From the NCBI RefSeq assembly GCF_021869535.1, contig NW_026262712.1, forward strand, positions 47,784,884 through 47,848,883: a stretch of DNA of 64,000 nt, in the 5' to 3' direction. The notes under the pieces were generated by a model. The model did not search any database. It saw nothing but the letters and a program-made list of their open reading frames with translations, and was not told where the DNA came from. This document shows positions 34,420-47,900 of this stretch, one piece after another; position 1 is the first letter of the stretch, and each line of letters starts with the position of its first letter. This DNA comes from Mytilus californianus (lineage: Eukaryota > Mollusca > Bivalvia > Mytilida > Mytilidae). Both the position numbers and the translations under genes were made by a program.

Positions 34420-34510
34420 GCCTTTTCCATATCGGCCCGGGTATCATCCCTCGACCCATATCAACACCTCGACTACGTCTCGGGCTGATATGGGGGTCTC
34501 GGGATGATGT
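34420..34510. repeat. Hairpin with 21-23 base arms
   Basis: ATCATCCCTCGACCCATATCA (34443-34463) pairs with 34486-34508 (TGATATGG...GGGATGAT) around a 22-base loop. CATATC/GATATG words are also at 34428 and 34486. Likely a fold-back element. Confidence 0.75.
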
Positions 34511-35885
34511 ATAATCACAAGATAAATTTATTGTGAGAAGAAATGAAATTTATTATAGCTGACAATGGCAATATGACTTATCTCTCTTTGATTAGCGAAC
34601 TTTACTAACGGAATATGCTGATAAGAAATTTAGTTTTGGATTAACGATAGCTGCAATATGTTATTGATGGGTTGCAATTGCGCCATTTTTCAAAGATATT
34701 GCCCTTTACATTTTGTGTTTTTTTTTACATTTTAACGCGATATTCTATTAAACTACTAAATCTATTTGTACTTTTATAGCTGTACGTCATTAGTTTAATG
34801 TCCAATATTAACATTTGCTTAAAACAATTTGTTATACGTGTTGTAAACGTAGAATTCCGAGCGTTCATAACTTATATATAAACTCCACAGTTGGAAAGCA
34901 GGTCACGGTTTGTCCCCAAGTCTATCAGCAACAATAGAGTCACGTGACCGTGAAAATTCAGTAAAACTACGGATGAGACAAACCTCACTTTTACTCACTA
35001 AAATACCACTGTCATAGTAAAAACTTATTGATAAAAAAAATCTTAAATATACATAGTTTTAACTCGTCAAAACTTACACATCATCTCAAAGTCCTTTATT
35101 CTTTTTTTTTATCTTCAAACTTGAAGTTTGTGTGAAAATTGTCAAGGCTCGTGATCGAAAAATCTAAATATTTTCGAGGAAACTAAAAATGATGGGCTGA
35201 ATTTAAATTTAATAAAGCATCTCATTAGGACAAACACTCGATATGAATATCTAGGCAATACAGTTTTGGATACGCAAACGTCAAGTTATGTTCAACACGA
35301 AGCGGTGGTTTTTTTGCCGATTTGTGCAAGTGGTTATCTCCCCTTGATATCACCAGTCAAAAATAAAAACCCATCAAAATGAATAAAAAGGAGTTTATTT
35401 TACAAAAATCAAGAAGAAAATAAAAGAAAGTCGATTAACAACTATGTTATTATAATATTAAGAAGAGATACTTCTCTTCTTTTCAGAGGAGGATTACAGG
35501 TTAAAATTAAAAGACAAAAAATTGGTAAAAATTAGATCTAGAAACCTAGCTGAATTGATATAAATAAGCCCTGGCTGATGAAATTTACTTTTGTAAGCAC
35601 ACATCGCTATGAATTAATTTCTTGTTTGACTTGAAAAGCTAGTGTTTGCTATTATAAATGTAGCTTACTTAGTAAAGAGATAATTGATAAGCAAGGTTTT
35701 TAACTAATGAAATATAAATATAATTAACTAACCTTCATTTCCTTTTTTCATATGTTTTTTCCTCCAGAAATTTTCTTTGCAATGCATTTTCTATTGTTAT
35801 TTTTGTGCTTTTGTTTACCCATAGGCCATCATTAATTTGCATATTTGCTTCCAGTATAAATGAAATTTTCTTAGACCTATAGGGT
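34511..35885. other. No gene recognised
   Basis: AT-rich single-copy sequence with no feature I can support. Confidence 0.5.
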
Positions 35886-35983
35886 AAGACGGTGTATATT
35901 CGGACACTTTCTGAATTTTCAACATCTAAACGTTCTCCCCGACTGTTTCTGTTTACCTGGACGCTTAAAATGACCATATATGA

Positions 35984-36112
35984 AGTGTTGGGAGGTTTTC
36001 CCGTCTGGATGCATGCTTGTCTTATTGACATCCTCCCTCTAACCGCTTCCAAATCATTAACCATTGCCTCTTGGTCATACTGGGAGTAAATATTTTTACC
36101 CACTCGTGGCAT
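35984..36112 (-). pseudogene. Pogo/Tigger-like transposase N-terminal (psq-type HTH) fragment
   Basis: About 43 residues from an ATG at 36112: MPRVGKNIYSQYDQEAMVND, then a hydrophobic-polar pattern EAVRGRMSIRQACIQTGKPP as in the psq helix-turn-helix that begins pogo-family transposases. After PPNT the frame runs into unrelated sequence and the element's TIR. The DDE catalytic domain is missing. Confidence 0.55.
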
Positions 36113-36990
36113 CTTAAATATTTAGTTAAGGAAGAGTTTGAATTTAGTTTAAAATGTGTTATTTTCGCTTTGATTTACAGCGTGTCTAAACCTAGTCATA
36201 TTTATAGACACTTGCTCGTGAACAACTTAGAGTTAATAGTTGGTGATTGGTTTAGTCAGACTGTTCATTTATGATTTTGTATTGACTCTTTGGTGTGTGC
36301 CGCCTGTTTTATTTATAATTACGCCCCCTTTTTATTATTATGGTTGTAAATGAGACCTGTATCTACATATTGTTACATATTTATAAGTATCGTCCAGAAA
36401 ATTAATTATTCTGGGCTAAAATGCTATCCTCGAGTACAGTATTCATGGTTTCGAACCTTGGTCGGATCAAACAAAATTTCAGGTTTTAAAATTGGTGTTT
36501 GAGGTATCTCCGCTTAGCACGCAGCTTTGAGTTATAAAAGCAAAGACTAGTCGACCTGAACACAGAATAATGTGTCTATACAGTGTGCCACGTCTACCGT
36601 AAGAACAAAAGTGTTGCAAAATGACTCAACATGTCGGTTCTCTACAAAACAGATTTCAATTTATAACATGTTTTATTCCTATGTAATGTATGCAATAGGA
36701 AAACTACCCAACATGACATCAAAGTTGTCCCATCCAGGTGTGCATGTAGTATTTGCTACCGGACATTTACAACCATTCAATCAATCAACAGTTTCCTTAT
36801 AGAGAAGTAGATGAAGTTGGAACAGCTGTTTTAAAAAGAAAGAGAAAAGTACAGTTTCCGGTACATATAGTACGTTTTTATTTATTTTACAAAAAAAAAC
36901 ATCTTATATATAACTCTATATGAGCCGTCTATATATATATGAATGGTTGATTGTGAAAGTATTCAAATAAATTGTAAGTTCTAACTCGTT

Positions 36991-37320
36991 TTACTGGACT
37001 ATTTGGTCATTCAATTTTATAATGTTTTCTCTGTCTGAGTCGGACACTAAACTGCTGATTCTTTTCGAAAGAAACACCAAACTTTTTATACATGTTTCTT
37101 CACTTTTCTCCTCTAGATATCGCCATACAACTGGTAGAATGCATATGTATTTGTTAATAAGCTGGATAACTAACAATCGTAAATCATTGAGAAGATTGTG
37201 TTCAAAGTACCATTCCCTCTGAAAAAGTTCATTAATTTCAACTTCGAGAATTCCTAACCGCTTAAAATTTGACATTCCTATCTCTCTCTTGTAGAGTTTA
37301 CCCACAAAATTTTTAAACAT
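36991..37320 (-). other. Unrecognised 109-codon open frame inside the DNA-transposon remnant
   Basis: ATG-initiated frame with protein-like composition (ILEVEINELFQREWYFEH; VVWRYLEEKSEETC) and no low-complexity bias. Several heptad-like leucine/isoleucine positions suggest helix. It shares the strand of the transposase fragment. No family recognised, no second copy in the window; it could be an exon, a captured fragment or chance. Confidence 0.3.
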
Positions 37321-37758
37321 CTAAATACATGTGTTAAGCAAAATATTAGCAAAATATTGGAGAATGTGTCCATGGTACCGCCAAATATTTTATTATTAGG
37401 TTTCTCCTTTATACTAGTATATGGTGTTTTGTAAACTATATTTATATAAATACGGCTTATAAGATATAGTTTTTTTTTACTGCAAGAAATAAGATTACGA
37501 CATTTTATTCATTTGAGTGATGTAACATCAAATGTTCATGTTTTGCCTTTCCTGTTCAATAAATAGACAAATTGTCATTCAGATATTATGTTTTTTTTTG
37601 TTCGGAAAAGTATGCCCAAGAATAAAAAAATATTTATTTACATCGGAAAACCAAGAATACATCATTTTTATTTTCACTCTTTTCTAGTGTACAAACGCTG
37701 TGTTTTAATAACGAAAAATAAAGTGACTGAATATACCCAACCCTTTATATATCCAAAC

Positions 37759-38180
37759 CAGGGTATATTCGGACACGCAAAAAGTCGATTTTTTTTACTT
37801 ATTTGATAAAATATATAACATTATTTTAAAACTGGAAAATGATGAATTACTAATTGACATTAGAAAAGGATACTGTTTACAATAATGGCTTCTCAGGTTC
37901 AGTTAGTATTTTGGAAAAATCTGAAGGTCTCTATCGTAAGTTTTGTGTACTAAGTTTTTGAAAAGTGGCGGTTATGTCACATGACGGTTCACGTGTACCA
38001 TTTCGATCAATCATAAATAATTTAATAATCGTTTTATAAACAATCGTTTTTGGGGAAATACGCCTCTTATAATTAGCTATAAGAAAAAACATTTAACATC
38101 TTTTATTGGATGATTATTAACGTTGTAAGATAGAGGAAAACAAACTGTCCGAAGATACCCAGCTGTCCGAACATACCCCG
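37759..38180. repeat. Possible nested MITE
   Basis: CAGGGTATATTCGGACA (37759-37775) against the complement of TGTCCGAACATACCCCG (38164-38180) matches 15 of 17. The right end also has a second tandem TGTCCGAAGATACCC (38146-38160). Confidence 0.5.
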
Positions 38181-38182
38181 TC

Positions 38183-38587
38183 TTGTCATGCCTTCACCTT
38201 TTAAAGCTAAGTACATGGTATGGGATTTGAACCTTGTTGAAGGCCGTGTGATGACCTATAGTTGATCGTGCTAAGGTCTTGAGTGTATAGTTGTCCCATT
38301 GTTAACAAATCATATCGCTTTGTCATGCTTAAATGTCTTTATTCGAAGAAAAACACAGCTTTTATTCATAAATATTGATCAATTACAAGGCGCAAATGTA
38401 TTGAATAATAAATTAAATTGTATGAAAAAAGTAAATTTTTGAAATATACATATCTGATTATGCGGTATGGGCTTTACTCATTGTTGAAGGCCGTATGGTG
38501 ACCTATAGTTGTTAATTTCTGTGTCATTTGGTCTTTTGTGGAGAGTTGTCTCATTGGCAATCATACCACATCTTCTTATTTTTATAT
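38183..38587 (+). repeat. Two family-1 repeats at the start of copy B
   Basis: A 5'-truncated member (38183-38305) matching 2841-2960, followed by a second (38458-38587) matching 3113-3240. Confidence 0.75.
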
Positions 38588-39114
38588 CTACAATTGTCTC
38601 TTCACATTGTCAGTCACTGGATTGAACAATGTTTTGAATTCAACAAAATTACTGCATACATATAAATGATTGCTGTATTTTGCAATGTTGTTCCCTTCTT
38701 TAACAAAAGAAGTTTCTCAGTTGCGGTTACGAAGGATTTATTTTGTAAATATCTTAGTATGAGTTTCTATTCATGAACATAGACTTTTTATTATTAATTG
38801 GTTTTGGCTTTTAACTAGCTGTCAGTAACTGCGAGTACTCTCAAATCGTGCTTTCTTGTTAATTTGACCTGTTGATACTATAAGTAATGCTTTTTTGTTA
38901 TTTAATGTTTACTTATTCAGGGTTATATCTCGTCTATATACCAGCTTTGATAAGTGTTTGGTATTATTATGAATATTCACTTCTTCGTACTACATGTACT
39001 ATGAACAACAAAGGTATTTATTTTGTAAAAAATATTTCCGTTCTCCATTTAAACTGTATTCCTTACAACAAAATGTTTTTCATATATCTGTGTATAATAT
39101 TGAAGTTGGCGGCT

Positions 39115-39735
39115 TTTTCTTTCAGGTTATTGTTGCTTTTTTTTATATTGTGTAACATCTCACAGCGGTATACTACTGTTTCCTTTATTTATTCACCCCT
39201 TATGTTATTGATTTTGTATTTACATTGTATCATAGATCAAATTTATTCGTTTAGTCTATGTTCACTTGTGTTAATATGTCTTTTGATTGAGTTAAGTCAT
39301 TTCAATTGATAGTTTATAGTGTGTCTTTCTATGTTGTGATGTTACACTATTGTTCAGATAAGGGTGAAGGTTGGTAACTATTAAAACGTTTAAACCCGCT
39401 GCATTTGTTTACACCTGTCCTAATTCTAGAATCTGATGTTCAGTAGTTGTTGTTTGTTGTTGTGGTTCATACGTGTTTCTCATTTCTCGTTTTCTATATA
39501 TATATATAATAGATTAGACCGTTGGTTTTCCCGTTTAATTGGTTTTACACTAGTAATTTTTGGGGCCCTTTATACATTATTGTAAACAGTATCCTTTTCT
39601 ACAGCTGTTCGGTGTGAGCCAAGGCTCCGTGTTGAAGACCGTACTTTGACCTATAATGGTTTACTTTTACAAATTGTGACTTGGATGGAGAGTTGTCTCA
39701 TTTGCACTCATACCACATCTTCTTATATCTATATA
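39115..39735 (+). repeat. Family-1b repeat, copy B
   Basis: Counterpart of 3735-4345, with the same boxes and 3' terminus. Confidence 0.75.
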
Positions 39736-40054
39736 AATAAAAACAAATTTCAATATTGCTTTAAATGCATAAAAATAGAATTAACCTTTCATTTCTTAAT
39801 TTGCAATTGCTTACTTGCATCATGTGCATATACAAAGATGTCAGCGTTAATGAATATACATACTTCAGTAGAAGAGATGAGGGTACGGGAGGTATACCCA
39901 TCAATAGTTTTGTGTATTACGGTAGTGCATTTTAAATCAAAGAATGTGCTTCATGATACGCGTTTTCTTTATTTTTCATAATATGTGATAAACAATTGTG
40001 TCGTCGTCTCCTTTTCACCAGGGTAGCCTTTAATTTGCTACTAACATCGCTAAT

Positions 40055-40150
40055 AACAACAACAAACAAACAAAACCAACAACAAAAACAAAAACAATAC
40101 AAAACGAATTAAGCATAAAACAAAAACAAACAAAAAAAAGCCCAAAAAAT
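40055..40150. repeat. AAC/AAAC low-complexity tract, copy B
   Basis: Counterpart of 4660-4745, with changed unit number. Confidence 0.85.
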
Positions 40151-40924
40151 CCAAAAAACAGGTAATTGTTTTATGGCCAGTTTAGACGTAAATGAAAAAA
40201 ATAAAATGTAGTTAAATAAATCCTTTATATAATGGTTAAATCAAGGTATAACACAGCTTACTATTATCGTATCAATACTATCTACCGTTGCAAACACTTA
40301 CGTATGTTTTCAATTTAAGATTAATTGATATCAAGCGAGGTGTAGCAATGCAGTATTTATGTTCTTATAGCGATATAACAGTAATCTAAACCTGTATATT
40401 ATACAACAACATGAACAATAAGCATCAAGGTAAAAATAGAAAAAAAATAAATGATTCGAAGAACGAAACACTTGATCAGAATTATATTCTAAGAATTTGT
40501 ACATTGAAATGGCATTTCGCCTTTCAGAAGTTAAACACATGCAAATATACCATGTAAAAACAAACCTTTTTCAATCTCGCATTTTGAAGACTTTGGCATT
40601 ATCGTGTCAATATATCACGTTTACAAACAAGGTTCACTGAAAATAGTGTCTTGTAAAAAACAGGAAAAGTTATTGATAGAAATACATACTTTTACAAATT
40701 GTTTCCCATCTTGTTACGCCTGTACCTTTTATGGCTTGATATACGATATTGATTTTGCTCATTACTGTATAATGAAAAAGAATGGAAAACGCAGATACAA
40801 ATATATGGTTTTAGGAATTAGTAATCCATAAAAAAACTCTCTGATTCAAATAAAACATTTTGACATTACCAAGATGCTTGATTTCTTGATTGATTACATA
40901 TTTGTTACATTTAGAGGACACAAT

Positions 40925-41405
40925 AAAATAACAAAAATACCGAACTCCAAGGAAAATTCGAAAAGTCCTTTATCAAATGGTAAACGCTAAAGCTCAGACA
41001 CATCAAACGAATGGAAAACAACTGTCATACTCCTGACTTGATACAGACATTTCCTTATACAGAAGAAAATGGTGGATTAAACCTGGTTGTATAGCTAGCT
41101 AAACATCGCGCATGTATGACAGTCCATTTTATTGACAACAATGTGCGAGAAAAACAAACAGATATAATAGGTAAAAATGTTAAAAATTGGGGAACAGCAG
41201 TCAACATTGTGTTTTAACCTAAATCACTATAAAAACAAATAACAATTTCAACATAGAAAACAAAATGGCATATAGACACTCTAGACAAAGCACATTAGCA
41301 AAAATGAAAGACCAGAATACAAACATTCCCATAGCACAATAACACAATGGCCGTGTTTTTCACATCCAATATTGGTCGGCATTACTATTAGAACAAACTG
41401 TCATA
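40925..41405 (-). repeat. RT-element 3' tail, minus orientation, copy B
   Basis: Counterpart of 5690-6180 with the same orientation and boundaries. Confidence 0.7.
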
Positions 41406-41434
41406 CTCGATTTGCATACTTATTACCTAACTTT

Positions 41435-41795
41435 TATGAAACAGACTTCATGCAGGAGCTTTTTAAAAAGAATGAATTGAAGGTTGCATTATCTTTCAAC
41501 GTCATGTTCCGCTATATAGGTGATGTCCTCTTACGAATATTTTAGAGTTTAGTGACTATATGGAACGTATTTATCCTATCAAACTTGACATAAAGGTTAC
41601 CACGAATACAGTTCAGTCTGTTTCATATCTTGGATTTCATCGTGACGTAGACAGTAAGGGTCGGTTGAGATCGAAACTTCAGGAAAAAAGAGGTGATTTC
41701 ATATTCTTAATTTTTTAACTTTTCATTTCTATGTAGCAACATTACAGCAGAGCCTGCAAATGGAGTATATAAATCCCATTTATTTTGATATTCGA
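41435..41795 (+). pseudogene. Reverse transcriptase relic 1, copy B
   Basis: Counterpart of 6196-6560 with the same YIGD in place of YxDD. The first stop is slightly later here (after YIGDVLLRIF), so some lesions arose after the duplication and others, including the aspartate loss, before it. Confidence 0.6.
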
Positions 41796-42350
41796 TGGTT
41801 GCCTTTCCTACCATTATGTCCTTAATAGAGGGTTGTTGCTTACCTTGACCGACCGTGCGAGAACCTCATGGGTAGTCAATGTCGTTAACCCAATCCCCTA
41901 GTAGAAGCTTACGAGTGTCAAAATTGAGGTATTCCCTTCAAACATTTTCTGACGCCATCGCAAGTGAGTTGAGACCGTTGTGAAAAATCTGTTTAACAGA
42001 TGACGATGGATATTTAATAATTGTCGTAACCACAATCCGTTCTCATTCCTGCGAATGTAACATCACCATATGTGGAGCAGAGTCTGCTTACCCACCCGAC
42101 GCACTTGACATAACAACCGGGTTTTTGTGCTGCTGAGTATTAAATTATCTATGGTGTGTTTTGTAGACTATTGTTCGTATTTCAGTCGTTTTTAGTTTGA
42201 TGATATGATATTGTCAGATTGTCTTCGACTATGAGATTAAATATCCCTTAAGTATCGTTTTCTTAATTTTTATAGTTTATAACATCATAGTCCTTTGTTC
42301 TTTGTTTGCCAGTTTTCTCATTGACAATTATACCAGATCTTCTCATTTGT

Positions 42351-44955
42351 ATGCATATTGCTGAACCGTGTCTATTTTCATCTGATCTGGTTATATACGT
42401 TGTCAAATGGTCAAATATCAAATGATATTTTTTGCCATGAAGTTGTCAGTTTGTTTTCGATCTATGAGTTTGACTGTCCCTCTTTTATAAGGACATGCGG
42501 AATTTTTCTAGATTGTATATGTAATATCACTGCGTTATCAATTCAATAATATCTTATCCTATCTGTATGTTGTGGTTTGTCGGTGTTACGCTAAAGTTTG
42601 AATATACATGTAATAACTTGGGAGGACGTAAATCTGTTGGTTTATTCCCATATCGTTTTCTTAAATGATAGAGCAGCTGCATACAAATATAAAATAAATA
42701 AGGTTAGATGGTTTTACTTGTAAGAAAAAGATTCACTACTTCTAATAAGTATTTAAGAAAAATGAATGTTTGACACTGTTGTTTATTTAATGTTGGCTTA
42801 TTATATTTTTCATGCAACTGTGGAGACTGTTTCCATTTTAATTTTTTGTTTATACGAATTTCTATTCCAGCTACATAAATGTTTTCTTTCATTTCGATCG
42901 GATTGACTTTTGCATATTGTTTGCTACTTTGGAGGAAAAATCGGGATATGGACGCAGTTCCAGAGTTAGTACTACATGTAGTACATATCTTAGTATTATT
43001 ATTAAACGGAATATCATCATGGTAATAGTCTTTAATTAATGTACGTTAATATTATACAATAAACACATGTTTGTTAGTTAAATCTATTAAATGTTCATCT
43101 GTTTGTCATATATTGGTAATACAAGTTCAGCTATAAAATTCAATATCATTCTAATTGATGATTAACCGTTACACTGTGCGATTGCAATGCAATGCAATCA
43201 GTTACGTTTGTTTTAGTTTGTTTTGACACAATATGCAGCTGAGTACAATGATAGTATCACAAATTTATACCTATTTAAACACTCTAGCTTAGAACTCACT
43301 AGACAGATGGTTGACCTGATTTTATTCGAGATTTTATAAATCAGTCCGTGCATTCACAATACGACATAACGATACACATAACTATAGCAACAACTACACG
43401 TACATGTTACGTGCAGAGTTAGCCACTAAACGTAAGGATAAAACCAGTGTGTCAATGGGAAACCACTTAACCAATGAAAAAATGCACATCGTAAAGAAAT
43501 AAAGAAAATAAACATAAAATAAAACCCTTTGTAATTCCATAGTTTTCAATTTAAGGATTTGTCAAATGTTTTTTTTCAATATGACACATGTCAGTCTGCA
43601 ATATAAAGCACCCTGATAGCAAAATGCAATATATATCGTGTTTTATGAAGTTCTATTTTTATTTATTCAAATTAAAACGTTAACAATTGCTTTCCTTTCA
43701 TTTTGATCCCTTGAAGTCCAAAATATATATAATATTATAAATCTATCAAAAACAGCCTTTAGAAGGAAATTAGTCAAAGTAGCCAATATTCATATGTTTT
43801 AATGTTATCAAACATATATTTATAAGGGCTTTAGTTTTCTTTATATTAATTCACAATAATTAGAAATCAATGAGGCATTATTATAGATATTAAGATATAT
43901 GCCATAACCTTAACTAACAAGATGAGATGTTATAACTCAGGGGAAGGCTCATTTCAAAATTTCTTGAAACTATTTGTGGTCAAATGTATCGATTTTAACA
44001 TATATAAACATATATATGACATTACAAGCGACATTGCTGTTAAATGGTTTACAGATTTTATCATATATAACTCGTATTCATTTATCCAATGAAACAACTT
44101 TTTTTTTGGAAGGCGACAACAATTAAGTGCAATTGCATAGGCCATACATCGGCTTCTATCTTACACAGTGTATTCCAGTATAACGCTTGGCTTTCAATGA
44201 ATGCTTAGCAAGAGACATTTTGTTTTCAATTCACCTTGCCTTGCTCATTTTAGGATTCATGCCGGTTTTTCAAAATGTCTGAATAAAGACAATGTACATT
44301 GAAGTTTTAAAAGAATCTGCCTTTACTTTTTTTTCTTTCGACATTAGAAAGAAAACATTAAAGTAACAATAGTGTAATGGAAATATTCCTCTGCCCATCA
44401 ATTTCAGTTTCATATTTTTTTGTAATCAAAATTGATAAAAACTCATTAGAAGTTTATTAAAAAATGTAAACTTAAATATGGAACTATGAATATATTTTGA
44501 TATAAAAAGAGACTATTATAGAAATTGTTATGCGTTATTTTGACATAGCAATAATAAAGCCCGTTTAGTGTACTCACAAAATATTTCTTTTCCTGAAGAT
44601 TTGCAGTAATTAAAATATCGGTTTTACAATATGGCTATACATTTTTATCAAAGTTGTTTTTGTGTCCACTGCGATATATCAGTGAAAAAACTAGTATAAG
44701 ATTGTTAGTATTTAAACAATTCTTCCAACTTTTCAACATGCGATTTAAATGACCTTAATTAAAGATTGTTCGTGACGGAATCCTTCAGAGAATATAAAGA
44801 CTTCTGTTTTTCTGCGTATTGTTATTTTAATAGATGTCTGTGTTCTGATAATGATATCAATTTAAATTGTGAATGATAATCGAGATACCTTCTCAAAAAC
44901 AATTTGTTTATCAAAAATTGCATTCAGCACGTTGCATGTCATTAGGTTTACAGAG
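42351..44955. other. Upstream region of the PAN-CTLD gene, copy B
   Basis: Counterpart of 7131-9636. It includes about 80 bp (42408-42488) missing from copy A that carries the AGTTGTCAGTTTGTTTTCGA box of the RT-element tails. Confidence 0.4.
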
Positions 44956-47900
44956 ATGGAAGCATTTTGGATTATATTTCTAGTTTACTTATTATATATT
45001 TTTGGTAAGTACAAACATAATTGTTGATGGTAAGGGTTGCGGGGAAGAAGAACAGTATTTTTAACAAACATTGCAATGTAACGTAATTAGCTTTGAAATG
45101 CTTTAAGATTATTAATTAGTTTTTTTTTAAAGATTGGATAATATCGTATACGAAGTAGATTTTGAAATTAATTCAAAATGAAAATTACAATCTCTCTGAA
45201 ATAATATTTTTATTAATAATTATCATAAAAGAGAAAACATAATATACATTCAGGTGTAAAGTATGATGTATGATTACTAGTGAAACAATAATAATTAGAA
45301 TTTAAGAAAAAAAAGGCTGTCTAAAAAATGTACACCAATATAAAGGAATTTATTCGTTTAGATCTGAAATCAGCGAATAAATGAAATCGCTTTTTAAATG
45401 CGTATTTCTACTACCGATTTTAGAGACACGTCTATGATCTAAGCTTAATTTTAACAACATATTAGTCAATTATCCATCAGAGACCACCGGATGTGGATAT
45501 AATCAACTTATTCGATCACCTTCACTGAATATAAGAGCATTCGAATAGACTGTCACAATAACTTATCAAAGTTTTCAAATTGATATTGTTAGTTAAGATT
45601 CAAGATGGCTACAAAAATCTTAGACCACCATACCACAAACAAAATTGGACGAATACGAGTGATAACTTTTAAAATATCTTAAGTACAAAAATCTTTTCTT
45701 TAAATTATTAGACGATAGTCTCTTATTCTGATTGGGTTTCATTGAAATATCGTCTAGAACTAGAAATTTAAGAAACAGTAGACACGGCTTCCTCCGCCTC
45801 AATTGTAGATTCATACCTCGAATTTGACATAATTGGTCATCTCTGTACCAGAATCTATGAAAAACTAGATAATTTTAGTTTTGAAATTATAAATCCACCC
45901 CCCCCCCCCCCCCTCTCCTTCCCCCACCTTAGCAGCATTTCCCAACTCATGTGGTATTCAAAAACTTGCAGCTGCTACTCAAACTTTATAAAACGTCAAC
46001 AGTGTCTGAGCCGAAAGTTGTTGAACCAGGGAGATGTCAAAGAAAGTCTCATCCTTTTTCTAAAAAAATCATCGGAAGAAACCAAGACCTTGTTGATAAA
46101 TATTCGTATCAACTTCACAAATAATACATGCTTGTCTTTAAGTATAGATTCTAGGTACTGACGTTGTTTATCATCTTAATCACGTGTTAGAGTGTTCTTT
46201 TTATTTGTCTTTGTATATATTTTTAATCTTTACTGTTTAGTCCATTTTTGGTAATATTCTTTTGGCGTTGCTAGGTATTTATACATCCCGCCATTGTGTT
46301 ATTGTGCTATAGTCATTTTTGTATTCTTTGTCTTTCATTTTTGCTAATGTACTTTGTCGATAGTGTGTCTATATGCCATTTTGTTTTTCTTTGTTGAAAC
46401 AGTTATTTGGTTTGTAGTGATTAAGATTATAACACAATGTTGACTGCTCTACCTCAATTTTTGACATTTTTATCTATTACGTCTGTTTGTTTTGCTCACA
46501 CATTGTTGTCAATAAAATGAAATTCTATATGACTGTCATACAAGTGAGAAGTTTAGCTAGCTATACAACCAGGTTCAATCTACCATTTTCTACATAAGGA
46601 AATGTCTGTACCAAGTCAGGAATATGACAGTAGTTTTCCATTTGATGTGTTCAACTTTTGATTTTTCCGTTTGATAAAAGACCTTCCGTTTTAAATTTTC
46701 CTTGGAGTTCGGTATTTTTGCTTTTTTCTAGATCTCATTCCTTTTCCTTCATATCCATTGTGATGACAGTTCTGCTTGTCTACACACTTCTGAAATAAGC
46801 TTCTTCCTCTCTTCTCCTATCCCTCTCAAGGTACTGCGAGCTTGTCATACTGCATGTCCTCCAAATCTCATGCAACATACTTCAGTCGCAAAGCACCACT
46901 TCCTATGTCCCCGCTGCTGGCAATCCTCTACAAGCTGCTGGTATAATAAAAATAAGAACAATTTTGATAATAGTGATATTTATAGGTTTCTTAATGAGGT
47001 AGAATTTGATACCGCTTTACATCAACTTGAGTTATTTAATTGCAATGCAATAAAAAACAAGACTTCGGGAGATTATTATCACTAATTACTAAAAGATAGA
47101 ATAAAGAGAGCTCAGATCAAGCGATATCTAATTCTCACGCGTTATGAAACCTATATGTTGAACAAAAAAATCCGCGACTCGTTAATTTAGACGTTTGCAA
47201 ATACTAGTATGACGTCATTTGTCCTGGTCAAACTTTACCATGAGACATATTTAACTTATTTATAAACTTTTTAAACGCTTCAAAATGTAATAACATTTGA
47301 CAAAAAGAAACGTTTGAGTATTTTGTATATTATTGAAGAAATGTAAATCTTCGTAGCTGTGGAGGGAATGCAAATAATTTTTGACCTTTGAAAGTCATCA
47401 ATTACTTAACGAATAGCCAACAGTTGTGCCGCGATTTCATGATGTTTGATAAGCCAATCAAATTAACGCATTTTTCGCATCCAAGTAGTGTGATACGAAA
47501 AATATGTATTCATGCAATAAATAGATAATAGGTCACAACCAAAATAGAATTTTGATTAAATATAAAAACGGGAAAATGTAACGAGGTGAATTATAAAGAA
47601 AATATTTATAAAGATTAATGATAATTTCAGAAATGACAAGATGTGTCACATGGTACAAATCAAAATTGCCTGGAACAAATACTGAAACGGATATTAAATG
47701 GACAATAAAGGTCCGATCGGTAGCAGAATGCGCTCAACACTGTACCGTTCATACCAACTGCAGATCCTTCCAATATGACAATTCAACAACAAATTGCACA
47801 TTACTCTACGTATCGAATCTAACAAGTCAATATGTAAGCAGTATTCAAATGTCTCATTACAGCAAAACATTAGGTATGTATCAAATAAAATCAGCAGTTT

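Larger units (their letters stand above)
35886..38184 (-). mobile_element. TIR-bounded pogo-like DNA transposon remnant
   Basis: Left end AAGACGGTGTATATTCGGACA (35886-35906) and right end (complement of TGTCCGAACATACCCCGTCTT, 38164-38184) match at 19 of 21 positions. The minus strand next to the left end carries the N-terminus of a pogo/Tigger-like transposase (36112-35984). The rest of the transposase is missing, so this is an internally deleted, non-autonomous element. A further TIR-like motif faces the right end at 37759-37775, so a smaller MITE (37759-38180) may be nested. No clear TA target duplication was seen. Confidence 0.6.
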
